Part shown: piece by piece, positions 1 to 12,478 of the stretch
Position numbering within the stretch: position 1 is the first letter of the stretch
Layout: every line of letters starts with the position of its first letter
NCBI GenBank assembly: GCA_002104985.1
Contig: MCGO01000059.1
Location: 124,001-188,000 of the forward strand
DNA: 64,000 nt
Source: Rhizoclosmatium globosum
Lineage: Eukaryota > Chytridiomycota > Chytridiomycetes > Chytridiales > Chytriomycetaceae
Direction of reading: 5' to 3'
Translations under genes and position numbers: made by a program
Notes under the pieces: model-generated
Seen by the model: only the letters and a program-made list of their open reading frames with translations
What the model was told of the DNA's origin: nothing
Databases searched by the model: none

Positions 1-1290
1 CACTCTATTGTCTGCGCTTTGGTCGGTGTCGGTGTTGCTGCCTACGGTTGGGATGCTGTCAACTGGTCCTGGAACGGTCGTGGTGTTGCTTACGTTGTTG
101 CCGGTTGGTTCATGGCTCCAACCCTAGCTGCCATCCTTGCCGGTACCATCTACGGTCTCACCCGTTGGATTGTTTTCTCCAACCCAGACAAGTCCCTCCA
201 GCGTGGTATTTACGCCATCCCAGTCTATTTCACTCTTACCGGATTCATCGTCTCTTTCTTCATCGTCATGAAGAACGGTCGTGGAGACTGGGGAATCTCT
301 GTCGCTGGTAACAACCCAGGAGGTGCCGTTACTTTGACTGGAGACTTGACTAAGGCCTTCACTATCATTGGTATTATGACCGGTGTCATCTTCCTCTTCT
401 GTGTCCTCTTCGCCATTCCATTCTTCCAGCGTCGTCTTATCAAGGAGGAGAACCTCAAGTCCTACCATATGTTCTACATCTGGTTCGTTCCAACCCAGCC
501 ACGTGACGAAAATCTTGCCTACACCTTGAACCAGGCCATGACCCCACACATCAAGTTGGATGGAGTCCAGACCACTGATGCCGTTGTCGAGGAGAAAACG
601 GAAGTTGTTGAGGTCGTTGAGGAGAAGGGACACCCAGCCTGGATCAAGTTCAAGAACGTTGCCCTCAAGGGTTTCTACCACGATATCTCCAAGGACCAGT
701 ACGAGTCTGCCAAGCACTTGCATCAGAACGTTCACCTTTACGACAACAAGACCGAATACTTGTTCTCTTTCCTCCAAGTTATGACTGCCTCTTTCGCCTC
801 TTTCTCCCACGGTTCCAACGACGTTGCCAACTCTGTTGGTCCATTTGCCGGTGTGTACTCCATTTGGAGCGAGGGTAAGCTTTCATCCAACGCCAAGGCC
901 CCTGTTCCAACCTGGATGTTGGCTTTCGGAGGTATTGCCATCAACTTAGGTCTTGCTTTCTACGGATACAACATCATGCGTAACTTGGGTAACAACTTGA
1001 CCTACCACTCTCCATCCCGTGGTTTTGCCATGGAGCTCGGTGCTGCCTTGACAGTTATCACTGCTGCTTTCTTGGCTCTCCCAGTCTCTACCTCCCAGTG
1101 TATCGTCGGAGCTACCCTCGGAGTCGGTTTCATTGGTGGTAACGCGAAAGCTATCAACTGGAAGATGTTTGGATGGATTGGTCTCTCTTGGCTTTTGACC
1201 CTCCCAGTTGCTTCCACCGCTGCGGGTCTCCTGTTCTACATCTTGACCAACGTCCCATCCTTCACCGTTGCTCCAGTTGTTCCAAAGTAA
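1..1290 (+). CDS. PHO89: PHO89-type Na+/phosphate symporter, copy 1 (5' end outside window)
   Basis: PiT/SLC20 family plasma-membrane transporter that brings in inorganic phosphate with sodium. The frame is open from base 1 (HSIVCALVGVGV...), so the N-terminal third lies outside the window; the internal TTG at 19 is not a start. Visible are several hydrophobic segments, a central hydrophilic loop (about residues 180-250 of the visible part) and the second PiT signature FSHGSNDVANSVGP near 805-843, which pairs with the N-terminal GANDVANSFATSVGS signature of the other copies. The frame is intact to TAA at 1288. Codon choice is strongly biased (TCC, GTC, GGT, CCA), as in a highly expressed gene. 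It heads a tandem array of three and closely matches the intact copy at 38126-39778. Confidence 0.93.
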   Translation, partial: HSIVCALVGVGVAAYGWDAVNWSWNGRGVAYVVAGWFMAPTLAAILAGTIYGLTRWIVFSNPDKSLQRGIYAIPVYFTLTGFIVSFFIVMKNGRGDWGISVAGNNPGGAVTLTGDLTKAFTIIGIMTGVIFLFCVLFAIPFFQRRLIKEENLKSYHMFYIWFVPTQPRDENLAYTLNQAMTPHIKLDGVQTTDAVVEEKTEVVEVVEEKGHPAWIKFKNVALKGFYHDISKDQYESAKHLHQNVHLYDNKTEYLFSFLQVMTASFASFSHGSNDVANSVGPFAGVYSIWSEGKLSSNAKAPVPTWMLAFGGIAINLGLAFYGYNIMRNLGNNLTYHSPSRGFAMELGAALTVITAAFLALPVSTSQCIVGATLGVGFIGGNAKAINWKMFGWIGLSWLLTLPVASTAAGLLFYILTNVPSFTVAPVVPK

Positions 1291-1603
1291 AAGCATCCCA
1301 CGTTAGATTTGGGGTATTTTTCACTTTCCTTCTAATTAGAAATAAAGAATAACATTCTTCATCTACGCTTTTCTGAACTGATTTAACAATTGAATTCTGA
1401 AAGATTGTTTTAGTTATTTGAACGGAACAGGAAAGGAAAGGGAAGGAAATTTGATATGCCCTGCCTCAAAATTAAGTACTTAAATTTTTCCACTCTATTT
1501 TAAGTAATATAGGGGCACGCGCTCATTATAATCTCCTGCCTGGACGAGTTCAAATAGGAACGAATTCAACCGTCAGAATCTTATCCATAAAATCCATTTA
1601 AAT
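1291..1603 (+). promoter_or_regulatory. PHO89 copy 1/copy 2 intergenic region
   Basis: A 313-nt spacer holding the 3' flank of copy 1 (A/T-rich, with AATAAAG-like strings near 1340) and the promoter of copy 2. The clearest element is GGGCACGCGC at 1513-1522, about 91 nt before the copy 2 ATG. The same motif lies at the same distance before copy 3. No ORF or RNA gene is recognisable here. Confidence 0.6.
1513..1522 (+). promoter_or_regulatory. GGGCACGCGC motif upstream of PHO89 copy 2
   Basis: Ten bases repeated exactly at 3444-3453 upstream of copy 3; the core GGGCACGC also occurs upstream of copy 4 on the minus strand. It starts 91 nt before the ATG. It resembles, but is not, the E-box CACGTG/CACGTT bound by yeast Pho4. 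A role as a phosphate-response or core-promoter element is inference. Confidence 0.5.
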
Positions 1604-3434
1604 ATGGCAGTCGTTCCACTTCCCATCAACTCCTACACGGGCATCTTTGTCGTTACCCTCTTGTTCGCCTTCCTTGATGGTTACTCCATTGGAGCCAACG
1701 ATGTTGCCAATTCCTTCGCCACTTCCGTCGGTTCCCGTTCCTTGACTTACACGCAAGCTGTTATTCTTGCCCTTTTCACTGAATTCGGAGGTGCTGTTGC
1801 TTTGGGTGCCTCGAATGCGGCAACGATTAAAGATAATATTGTCAAGGGCTCTGTATTTGAGAAACGTCAAGATCTCTTGATGGCTGGTTTCATGTGTGCC
1901 TTGATTGCCTCCTCTCTCTGGATTATGGGATGTATTCGCGTTGGTATGCACCCATCTACTACCCACTCTATTACTTGTGCCTTGGTCGGTGTTGGAGTTG
2001 CTGCATACGGTTGGGATGCTGTCAACTGGTCCTGGAACGGTCGTGGTGTTGCTTACGTTGTTGCTGGTTGGTTTGTTGCACCCATGCTTGCTGCTATTCT
2101 TGCTGGTGGCATCTACGCTCTTACTCGTTGGATTGTTTTCTCCAACCCAGACAAGTCCCTCCAGCGTGGTATTTACGCTATTCCTGTCTACTTCACTCTT
2201 ACTGGATTCATTGTATCGTTCTACGTTATCATGAAGAACGGAAAGGGTGATTGGGGTATCAACGTCGCAGGGAATAATCCAGGAGGTGCTATTTCTCTTA
2301 CTGGTGACTTGACCAAGGCTTTTGCCATTATTGGAGGCATGACTAGTGCAATCTTTCTCTTCTGTGCCCTGTTTGCTATTCCGTTCTTCCAGCGTCGTTT
2401 GATCAAAGAAGAAAACCTCAAATGGTACCACATCTTTTATATTTGGTTTGTTCCAACCCAACCACGCGATGAGCATCTGGCTTTCACCTTGAACCAAGCC
2501 ATGACCCCACACATCAAACTTGATGGAGTCCAGACCACCGATGCCGCTGTCGAGGAGAAGACCGAAGTTGTTGAGGTTGTTGAGGAGAAGGGTAACGCTG
2601 CCTGGCTCAAGTTCAAGAACGTTGCCCTCAAGGGTTTCTACCACGATATCTCCAAGGACCAGTACGATTCTGCCAAGCACTTGCACGAACATGTTCATTA
2701 CTATGATAACAAGACTGAATACTTGTTTTCTTTCCTCCAAGTCATGACCGCAGCTTTTGCTTCTTTCTCCCACGGTTCCAACGATGTTGCGAACTCTGTT
2801 GGTCATTTGCCGGTGTTTACGCTATTTGGAGTGAAGGAAAGCTTTCCACTACCACTGGTAACGCCAAGGCTGCTGCACCACCTGGATGTTGGCTTTTGGA
2901 GGAATTGCTATCGACTTGGGTCTTGCTTTCTACGGCTACAACATCATGCGTAACTTGGGCAACAACTTGACCTACCACTCCCCATCCCGTGGTTTTGCTA
3001 TGGAGCTTGGTGCTGCTTTGACTGTTATTACTGCTACTTTCTTGGCTCTTCCAGTTTCTACCGGTCAATGCATTGTTGGAGCTACCCTCGGAGTCGGTTT
3101 CGTCGGTGGTAACGCGAAAGCTATCAACTGGAAGATGTTTGGATGGATTGGTCTCTCCTGGCTCTTGACTCTTCCTGCCGCCTCGATTTTCGCTGGTCTC
3201 TTGTTCTACGTCTTGACCAACGTTCCATCCTTCACCGTTGCTCCAGTTGTTCCAAAGGAAGAGACAGCCTCGTTGATTACATCCGAGATTTGTCGGAGAT
3301 TTATACTTCACGTCTTATATTCTTTCCAATTAGAAAAAATAAAGAAGCTTGTTTCTTCTTCTTTAATTTCAAAGGCGTTTAAAGTTGCGGACAAACGGTT
3401 AAAACTTGTGACTGACATGACAATCTTTTTTTAA
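1604..3434 (+). pseudogene. PHO89: PHO89-type phosphate symporter, copy 2, with two frame breaks and a lost stop
   Basis: Starts with MAVVPLPINSYTG and carries both PiT signatures (GANDVANSFATSVGS near 1695 and FSHGSNDVANSV near 2765). Against copy 1 two single bases are missing: at about 2804 (GGTCATTT versus GGTCCATTT) and about 2881 (CCACC versus CCAACC). The sequence between and after still encodes transporter in shifted frames, resuming at MLAFGGIAIDLG (2886). At the end, where copies 1 and 4 have VPK-stop, this copy reads VPKEE and stays open for about 59 more codons to 3434. So it is either a young pseudogene or a gene hit by assembly errors plus a real stop loss. The rest is closely similar to copy 1, with no other damage noticed. 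Confidence 0.85.
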
Positions 3435-3443
3435 CAGTTTGGT

Positions 3444-3453
3444 GGGCACGCGC
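3444..3453 (+). promoter_or_regulatory. GGGCACGCGC motif upstream of PHO89 copy 3
   Basis: Exact repeat of the ten-base element found before copy 2, beginning 87 nt before the ATG at 3531. A second CACGCGCG string lies about 10 nt before the ATG. It lies within or just after the extended reading frame of copy 2, suggesting that the extension is not under selection. Confidence 0.5.
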
Positions 3454-3530
3454 CAGGATCACCAACAAACAATCAAAATCCAAGTCTTTTTGAACTTCCA
3501 AATCCATTCTTCAAAACACGCGCGTAGATA

Positions 3531-5194
3531 ATGGCTGTGATTCCACTTCCCGTCCACTCCTACACAGGAATCTTTGTCGTCACCCTCTTCTTTGCCTTCC
3601 TCGACGGATATTCCATCGGCGCCAACGACGTTGCAAACTCGTTCGCCACTTCCGTCGGGTCCCGTTCACTTTCATACACACAAGCCGTCATAATCGCTCT
3701 TTTCACAGAGTTTGGCGGCGCAGTTCTCCTCGGAGCTTCCAACGCGTCTACCATCAAAGACAACATTGTGAAGTCAGTGTACTTTGAAAAGCGGCAGGAT
3801 CTGTTGATGACGGGGTTTATGTGTGCGCTTGTGGCTAGCTCGGTGTGGGTTATGGGGTGTATACGTGTAGGTATGCATCCGAGTACGACGCACTCGATTG
3901 TGTGTGCGCTTGTTGGGGTTGGGGTTGCGAGTTTTGGGTGGGAGACTGTGAATTGGTCGTGGAATGGGAGGGGGGTTGCGTATATTGTTGTTGGGTGGTT
4001 TCTTGCGCCGGCGTTGGCGGCGGTACTTGCTGGGGTTATTTATGGGGTTACGAGGTGGATTGTGTTTTCAAAGGCGGAGGTTTCGTTGCAGAGAGGGATT
4101 TATGCTATTCCTGTTTACTTCACTATCACGGGGTTTGTTGTCTCGTTCTTTGTGATAATGAAGAACGGACGGGGAGATTGGGGGATTTCTGTTGCTGGAA
4201 ACAATCCGGGAGGGGCTGTGACATTGACGGGTGACTTGTCTAAGGCGTTCACCATTATCGGTGCCATGACGGGAGTCATCTTCCTCTTCTGTATGCTCTT
4301 CGCCGTTCCCTTCTTTCAACGCCGTTTGATCAAAGAAGAGACTCTTCAGTGGTACCACATCTTTTACATTTGGTTCGTCCCAACACAGCCTCGAGATGAA
4401 AACTTGGCGTTCACATTAAACCAAGCCATGACTCCACACATCAAATTGGACGGAATCCAAACAAAGATATGTATCGAAAATGAAAAGATTATTCCGGCAA
4501 CTCGAGCTGACACTCTTGTTGCACCTGAAAAGGGACACCCAGCTTGGATAAAGTTCAAGAAAGTAGCACTCAAAGGCTTTTACGAAGATATTTCCAAAGA
4601 CCAATTTGAGTCTGCGAAACACCTGCACGCAAATGTACACTTGTTTGATAACAAGACAGAGTACCTGTTTTCGTTCTTGCAGGTGATGACTGCTTCGTTT
4701 GCATCCTTTTCGCATGGATCGAATGATGTTGCGAATTCTGTGGGTCCGTTTGCGGGTGTGTTTTCTATTTGGGATACGGGGAAGCTTGGAACGGAAGCAA
4801 AAGCTCCGGTTCCGACATGGATGTTGGCGTTTGGTGGGATTGCTATTAACCTTGGATTGGCGTTTTATGGGTACAATATTATGCGGAACTTGGGGAATAA
4901 TTTGACGTATCATTCGCCGTCGCGAGGATTTGCTATGGGCTTGGGGCAGCTTTGACTGTGATTACTGCAGCTTTTTTGGCACTTCCAGTTTCGACATCAC
5001 AGTGTATTGTTGGTGCTACTCTTGGTGTAGGTTTTGTTGGAGGAAATGCAAAAGCCATTAACTGGAAGATGTTTGGATGGATTGCACTCTCTTGGGCTTT
5101 GACTCTCCCTGTTGCTTCTTGCACTGCAGGCCTCTTGTTTTATATTTTAACAAACACACCTTCATTTACGACTGCACCCGTTTCTCCCAATTAG
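3531..5194 (+). CDS. PHO89: PHO89-type Na+/phosphate symporter, copy 3 (one-base frameshift)
   Basis: MAVIPLPVHSYTG start, N-terminal signature GANDVANSFATSVGSRSL and C-terminal signature FSHGSNDVANSVGP show a complete PiT family transporter of about 550 residues. The frame breaks once near 4937, where copy 1 reads ATGGAGCTC and this copy ATGGGCTTG (an A is missing), and resumes at MTVITAAFLALPVS (4952). The cytosolic loop (about 4440-4530) differs from the other copies, lacking the repeated VVE residues. Codon use also differs: 3531-3780 is C-rich, whereas 3790-4130 is very rich in G-ending codons, unlike the uniform bias of copies 1, 2 and 4. It is therefore probably the least expressed or oldest paralogue. 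The single deletion may be a read error. Confidence 0.9.
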
Positions 5195-5408
5195 TTACGT
5201 ACTATTTATCATAATTTCTATACCACGCATGCATTTATAGTAATAACAAGCAATTTATTTTACTTTTGTCCTTGAGCTAATATCAAAGGCTCATTTTCTG
5301 GATATTCCTTATTCCTTCATTCACCACTCCATTAATCAAACCCATCCCTTCATCGAACAACACAGACTGCAACCCCCCTTTCGCAACATGGAATAATAAA
5401 ATGGAAAA

Positions 5409-6158
5409 TTATGCTGATGGAGAAGGAGAAGAAGTGGCAGGAGAAGCTGAAGGTTGAATAGTCGACTGTGGCTTCGTTTGCTGTTTCCAAGCTTCTGGGA
5501 ACGACAAGTCCTTCTTTTGTTTCTTCACGTGTCTTAAATCAACAGGAATAGATGACATTTGTTCCGGAGAATTCTTGGTTGTAATACAGAGTCAATACCA
5601 CCAAAACAAACCATAAAAAAAGAAGCGGACTCACATTTGCTTCATCCAAGAGAGCCTTCAGTTTTTTGAGCAGAATCAGATTCGCTTTCGCCTCTGAGAC
5701 GCCGTCCTTCTGAACTTCCGAGATGCGAACGACGTCCTTCCCGTCAAAGAAGGGTGCGGCCAGAACAGCAAACTTGTGTTTTGCCGCAGAAGAAGAGAAA
5801 GGAATGGAAGATACTTTGACAAAGAGAGTAGGGTTGATTGGAGTAGTCGTAGAAGCAGTTGGAGCCAGTTCGTAGTTGAATGTTCTAGTTTGATGCAGAA
5901 CCAGGGCCGCCTCGTTCTCTGTTTTCTCCAAAGTACTCTTATTCTTATTCACTTTGACCGTGTCGAAGTCGATGCCATGTCCGCCAAAACAAGTTGTGTC
6001 CACGCCGCCGTTTCAACAAAGTCAAAGTCAAATCGGGACAGCCCATCCGAATTCCACTTTCCGCTGAGTCCAACGACACCGTCTTCGCTTCGAGAACTGC
6101 CAAATTCGGAGGGTGCAACTCGTCGCCGGCCAAGCACTCGCGATGTTGCTCGGAACAT
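5409..6158 (-). CDS. mitochondrial small ribosomal subunit protein mS35 (Rsm24-like)
   Basis: A basic presequence-like start (MFRATSRVLGRRR, 6158) is followed by the MRP-S28/mS35 core in the second frame: FVKVSSIPFSSSAAKHKF, then KDVVRIS and LLKKLKALLDEAN. A 61-nt intron (5574-5634, GTGAGT..CAAG) joins to a last exon with the family's closing motif, VDLRHVKKQKKDLSFPEAW, and a Ser/Pro tail ending at 5409. The presequence frame and core frame differ by one base somewhere in 6003-6060, the same kind of one-base loss seen elsewhere in the window. It is a component of the mitochondrial small subunit. It lies head-to-tail about 100 nt behind topoisomerase II. The family call rests on the SLPFSS-AAKHKF and VDLRHVK...FPEAW motifs. 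Confidence 0.75.
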
Positions 6159-6260
6159 TGGGTTTGTTGGGTTGTTTGTTGGGTTGTTTCTACTGGTATC
6201 AAATCAAACAGAAAAAAGGAAAATCGATAATAAACAATAAATAATAAATTAATACATTCT

Positions 6261-9200
6261 TCAGTCCTCTTCCTCTTCCTCACTCTCTTCTTCTTCCTCA
6301 GTCTCCTGCTCAATTGCAAACGAGTCTTCTTCTTCCTCCCCGACTCTTCCTCATCCGTCTCAACCTTGTAACTCTTCTTGACTGCCGCTGCCCTCCGTCC
6401 AACTACTGCTTTTTTGACAACAACTTCTTCTTCTTCGTCTTCACTGGTTTCAGGTGCTCGTGCACGCTTTCCAGGTGATAATACACAACTGGATCCTTCT
6501 TGCTTCTCCCCCTTATTACTACCACTTGTCTTGACCGGTACTGCCACAGGTTTTTTCCTCCTTCTTCTTCATCGTCGTCATCACTAGACAGTTCAATCAC
6601 GCTGGATTTGATGGGTTTACTGACAAGTGCTGGTGCAACAACTGGTTTGATGGCTTTTCCTGCCGGTACAGCCTTGGACGCTCCAAGCTGTCGCTTCTTC
6701 ACAGCTCCTCCTTCTTCTTTGGCGGAAGTGGCAGCCTTCTTGCGTGGAGGCGTGTCCTCAAATGCAAACTCGTCCTTTTCTACCTTGCCACCATCGTCCT
6801 CGTCTTCATCATCACTCTAATTGAAGAGAGATCATTAGGAACTTGTACTCTTTTTATAATTATATAGACTCAACTGTGTCAGCGATAGCCTTGGACGCTT
6901 TTTTAGTGACAGGTGCCTTTGCCTTGGATGCTACAGCCTTCTTCTTCTTTGGTTCCTTCCCTCTAATTAGTATCCACCCTTACAGTATTAAAGACTTACA
7001 TCGTCTCATCATCAAGGACGGTAACAGATGCAGCAGGCTTCTTGGCAACGACAGTCTTCTTGGGCTTCGTCTCCTCCACAACATCCTCCATAAAGTCCCA
7101 CCATCGTCATCGGCATCGCTCTATCCTCCCGATTGAAGCATTAGTTCCCATATACCAATCGAAAATAAAACAACAACTCACATCACTGTCAACAACAGCA
7201 GCCTTCTTCTTTCTGGCAGCAGCAGGAGCAGCCGGTTTCACAGAAGCCTTCGTCACAGTCGGCTTTGGAGGTGCAGCCCCGTCATCCTTCCAACAAACCA
7301 AATCAGAATCCCACTTCCTCAACACCCTCTTTACAACCCCCACAAAACTCACCTCATCATCACTGATCACCAAAACAGGCTTCTTCGGCTTCTCCAACAC
7401 TCCCTTTATACCACCAACCTTCAATTCAGGCAATGGACTGCCACCCAGCATCCAAGACGGGATCGCAGGCGCAGCTTCAACTTCCTGCTTGACTTCCTGC
7501 TTCACTTCTTGCTTCACAGCTGCCGCTTTGGGTTTCGGTTTAGGTGCTGCAGCGACAGTATTCTTTTCCTTCTTGACAGCTAAATATTCCAAACCAAACT
7601 TTTCAGTTCTTTCTCACATCAACAAACAATGAGTGCAAACCTTTCGCTTTTGACTCCATAAAGTCATCGTCATCAGAGACATCCATTGCGTCGTCATCGC
7701 TGCCGAGCTTCTTTTTGGCGGCTGCCTTCTTTTTGGATGTGATGGTCTTTCCAGATTTACCCTTCTTGGCGCCGGTGCGGGACTCTTGTTCTGCAAGGTC
7801 GCGTTCGTAATGCTATGCAGCCACCAAGAGAATTTAGCGTCTCTCACATTAGCCATGACAACAACTTACATCCCAATGCGCCAAAAACTCGTCCAAGTCA
7901 GTACGCCAAAGCATCACTGGAGTCTTCCCCGTCAAAACAGTAATCTCTTCCTGCTTGGCAGCTCGTTCAATCGAAAGTGATTCAACCTTTTTGTCAATCA
8001 AACAGTCAGCCATCTACTTCAAAACCACTACAACAAAAAAGACACACACACCTTTTCATAAGTCAAGCTCCAAATCGGCATTCCAAGCAAGTAATCATAA
8101 TCACCCATCGCAGGAACTCCATCAGCAGTTGGAACATCGTCCTCCTCGTCGTCATCAGCACCAGCAACAGTAGCATCATTGTTTTTGGGTGCCTTGGCTT
8201 TCGGGATTCGGAAGTATTCACGCTTCACGAGTTCTTTGAGGATATCAGCCTTCTTGCGGTTTTGGACAACAAGTTTTCCGGAAATGATTTCTTGGATAAA
8301 TCGGACCTTGTTGTCGAGACGAGTCCACTCGAACGTTAGACGAGCGAGCATAGCTTCCTAAGAATTGGAAGCACAACGGCTTAGTTCTCTTTCGCACTTT
8401 GATTTCAACAAACCTTTCTCTTGATATAATACTTCAACCGCAAATTGTAGAAGCTCTTTAGAAGAGCTTCCGGGTTCGGGTATTGACAAATACGTCCCTC
8501 CAAGTCGAAACAAGTCATATTGGAAGTCGACAAGTTGGCCGTTAATTTGAACCGCTTTTCAAGACCTTCCGCTTCCGCCTTCTTCATCTCCTCTTCAGTC
8601 AACGTGACAATAAAGTGAACACTCGTGTCAGTGTGGTACTCTTTGTAATCCTATTGCAAGCGATATCAGCGAACACATTACAAAACAAAACTAATAAACC
8701 AAAAAAACATACCTTCACCCACGCAACAATCTTCTTGGCTTCATCACCAATCATAGCCTTCTCCAAAAACTCTTTATACGACTGAGTCCAAGTCTTCACA
8801 GGAAGTTCCGTGATTTCAACAGTTGTATCAGAAGTCTTGAGAATTGTTCCACACACTTTAAATGTCCCTGATTTCGACTCTGGTTCAATGGTTCCCTTAA
8901 ATCCGCGGTACCATGGCTTCATACTGACGGGCTCGTCGCCGTCCATGATACGGTAAATGTTTTCAACAACATCACGAGGACTGTTATTTCCCGTTAACAA
9001 CAGCAACACAAGGATGGCCATGCTTACTTGTAGTTTGGGATCGAAGTAGACCAACCCGTACCAATACCCTGAGCTCCATTCACAAGCACCATTGGCAGGA
9101 TTGGGATATACCACTCAGGCTCAATGTCTTGTCCATCGTCGTTCAAGTACTTCAAAAGACAGTCATCTTCAGGATGAAACACGACTCGAGCCATATTGTG

Positions 9201-12200
9201 GAGAGTCGTGAAGATATATCTTGGTGAGGCTGCATCAGCTCCACCCTGAATCACAACACAATCGTCAGCATTATTCAATCAAAGGAATAACGAAACAAAA
9301 CGTACTTGCAAACGTGTACCAAATTGACCTCGTGGCTCCAACAAGTTCAAGTTATTACTACCAACGTAATTCTGCGCCATTCCAATCATGGTCGAGAACA
9401 AACTCGCCTCTCCATGGTGATAGGCAGAGTGTTCAGACACATAACCAGCCAACTGCGTCACTTTGATTTCGTTTTTCAGGTTTCGCTTGAAACAACTGTA
9501 CAAGATCTTTCGGTGTCCTGGCTTCATACCATCAACGAAGGATGGAATGGATCTGTGACAATCGTTGATGGAGAAGAGAACTAGTTCTTTGTTGATGAAG
9601 TCTGCAATTGGAATCTTGTCAATGGAATGGTCCATGTAGGTTCCTGGTTCAAAGCGGTCAAGCCATGCTTTACGGTCATCTGCTTTGGACTTATTGAAGG
9701 CAAGGTCAATAAGGGCAGAATCTTCGGGTTGGAGGGCTTTGAATTCTTTTTGGTGAAGGTCCAAGTCAGAAAAGTAGGTTTTCGCATCCTCTGTTGTAGA
9801 AGTTCCCAGACCCTAGTTCCTGGTTCAATCAACCGGTCCAACAAAACACTAAAGTAAAAATCACCTTATAGTACTTAATAACATATCCTTTTCCGTCATC
9901 GTTCTGCTTCTTCCACTCCTCATATTCAGGAATCGTGAAGAAACTAATGGCTTCCTTTCGACTATTCTTGTTCTTTGGTGTCACCTATTTCCCATACACA
10001 TTCAGACAGACTCCTATGCTTTACGCAACACAAACCTTCACAATGGGTGTTATAAACTCCATCAAGAACCCAGGAATTCTCAACAAGCTAGGCCAGTAGC
10101 ATTCCAAAAAGTTGATAATCAAACCCTTGATATGGGATCCATCATGATCCTACAACAACACAGCATTAGTCACATCAAAATCCGATATGAAACTCACCTG
10201 ATCCGTCATGATCATAATGTGTCCATACCGCAAATCTTTGGCACTCTCATACTTTTTCCCTTGCTGCAATCCAATAATCTGCTTCAACGCCGTAATCTCC
10301 GCATTGTTTGACACAAGATTTCCTGCCGCATCTCGAACATTCAAAAGTTTACCACGAAGTGGGAACACTCCATAGTTGTCACGACCAATCACAGAAAGTC
10401 CAGAAACCGCCAACGACTTGGCGGAATCTCCTTCCGTGAGAATAAGGGTACAGTGCTGGCCCATGCTTTTGGAACCGGCATTGTTGGCGTCGTCGAGCTT
10501 AGCGATTCCTGAGATACGGGTACGACCTGAGCCCTTTCCGTCGGTTTTCTTCATGGCAAGGTCCTGTCGGAACTTTGCGACGGCGAGAATGTTGTCGAGA
10601 ACTCCACTCTTGGCGACTAAATTGTAGAGTTCGTTTAGACATACTTATTGCAAACAGCATGACCCTCACCCTTCTTCATAAACTCTTCGGAGAGAGTACA
10701 TTTGGATCCAAATGATGACTGCTTGAGCGTCATAAACTCCTTGGTTTGTGAGTCGAAAGCTGGGTTCTCAATCAAACAGTTTACAAAGACAGAGAGTTGC
10801 GACTTGACCAAGTGTGGCTTAATCACAGATTCCTTGGCGTTCTTTGACTTTTCCTTCTTTTTAGCCAATTCGGAGAGAGCCGCCACGAGTTGGTCTGAAA
10901 CCTGACGAAGAAGCATCAGTATTTTGTTTACAGACATTCAAAGACAAACTTACGTGAGTCACATGGTTACCTCCTTTGGAAGTACAAATTGAATTCACAA
11001 AGGACACTTGCTGAAACTGTCCATCCGAAACAGTAAACGCAACCTCCCATCGATCACTGACTTTCTCATAAATCACAGGCGGTGGCTTCCTCGCCATTCC
11101 ACCTTCAGTCGCATCAGGAGCAACAGGCGTGAACAAGTCGATATACTCCTTGAATGTCTTGATTCGAATCTTATTGTCGTTGAGAGAGACAGTCACGCCA
11201 GGTAAACAACCAGCCATATCGTATGCACGCTTTTTGAAGAGGGCTGTGATATCGTCGTCGAGATGAGACATTCCGAATTTACTCAGGTCGGGTTTGAATG
11301 TGATTCGTGTAAAGTCTTCAGTTTTTGCAGACGTGACAACAGGTTCGCCCTTTTCGGCCATATTTTTGGTAAATTTCTGTCGGATGATTGAATGAGCTTT
11401 CACGCACTATTTTGAATGAAGAGTCTAACCTGCTTGTACTTTTTGCCCAAGCGCGAATCTCCAGTCTCAACAATAAACTCAGTACTGAAGATATTACAAA
11501 GCTTTGCACCATAACCGTTTCTTCCACCAGTAACCTTCTTTTCGGAATCGTCATAATTGGACGAAGTCAACAAGTGACCAAAGATGAGTTCAGGGACATA
11601 AACGCCCTCCTTTGAATGCATTTCGATTGGAATACCTCTTCCGTTGTTGTAGACGGAGATGCGGTTATTTTCGCGGTCGACTGTTACTTTGATTGCATTC
11701 ATAGAAGGGTCTCGTTGTTTGTTATCAGCAGCTGTTGCATGTTAGTTCTTGAAAGTGTGTAGAAGTGGGGAAGCTCACCATTCACGAGAATCTCATCAAA
11801 GATCTTGTAGAGACCAGGAACAAAAGAAATCTGGCGGTAAGCAAGCTTCTTTGACGCCTCATCGTCCATGACCCACATATGCTGCTGGAGAGCCTCAACC
11901 GAGCCAATGTAGGTATCTGGGCGCAACAGAATATGCTCCAACTGAGTTTTCTTTTGGTAAATCTGAAAAAAGGGGAATGTTACTTAGAAGGCCAGCCAAG
12001 CAATTCTCCCTGGAAAGAAAGCAGGTCAAGTCAAGTCACCTCTTCAATTGACTTTTTGTTCGCGTTTGCCTTTGCGGGTTTTGCAGCCATGACTTCAGTT
12101 TCTGCGGGCGAATCATCGGCATCGCTTTCGACGGGCGTTGCTTTCTTTTTTGGAGCAGCTTTTGGTTTTGGAGCAGCGGCCTTTGTCTTTTGCGGGGCCT

Positions 12201-12478
12201 TGTTGAAGTGGTTTTTAGATAAAGTGGGTTGTTTGGTAGGTTGTTTGGTAGGTTGTTTAGTAGGTGGTGAGTGGAAGGGGGAGTACTAGTAGGTAGGTGG
12301 TACTAGTAGGTGGTACTAGTAGGACTAGTAGGTGGTAGGCAGTGGGACAGCCTACTAGTATGCCTAGGGACACAGGAAGACTCCAAAGTAAACTCACCTT
12401 GGCTGGCTTGGCTACCACAACTTCCTCTTCTTCAAAGCTGCTTCCATCTGACTCAAACTCTTCTTCGTCGCTGCTCAT
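6261..12478 (-). CDS. TOP2: DNA topoisomerase II (many introns)
   Basis: Type IIA topoisomerase, which passes one duplex through a double-strand break in another, using ATP. Exons read down the minus strand: acidic start MSSDEEEFESDGSSFEEE (12478), a Lys/Ala/Pro-rich linker, then the GHKL ATPase (HILLRPDTYIGSVE; NGRGIPIEMHSKEG; GGRNGYGAKLCNIFS), the Toprim domain (LILTEGDSAKSLAVSGL, PLRGKLLNVR, IMTDQDHDGSHIK) and the breakage-reunion domain (EPRGQFGTRLQGGADAASPRY; catalytic Tyr codon 9216-9218). A long Lys/Glu-rich C-terminal tail ends in EEEEESEEEEED. Introns are mostly 50-90 nt. The tail frame is lost at about 6551-6556 and 6337-6340, each explained by one missing base in a homopolymer (A run, G run). 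Disruption of an essential gene this way points to sequence error. Confidence 0.95.
12199..12397 (-). repeat. first intron of TOP2 with CCTA/CTAG repeats
   Basis: The intron begins GTGAGT at 12397 and ends near 12199 (AACAAG). Inside, on the sense strand, are repeated CCTACTAGTA/CTAGTACCACC units and an array of AACCTACCAAAC units (plus-strand GGTAGGTTGTTT, 12226-12258). Related CCTAGG/CTACTA-rich sequence fills part of the first intron of COX6A at 56951-57060. Confidence 0.55.

Noticed and set aside
5195..5408. A further gene between PHO89 copy 3 and mS35
   Set aside because: The 214-nt convergent gap is A/T-rich with stops in all frames; it probably holds both 3' ends.
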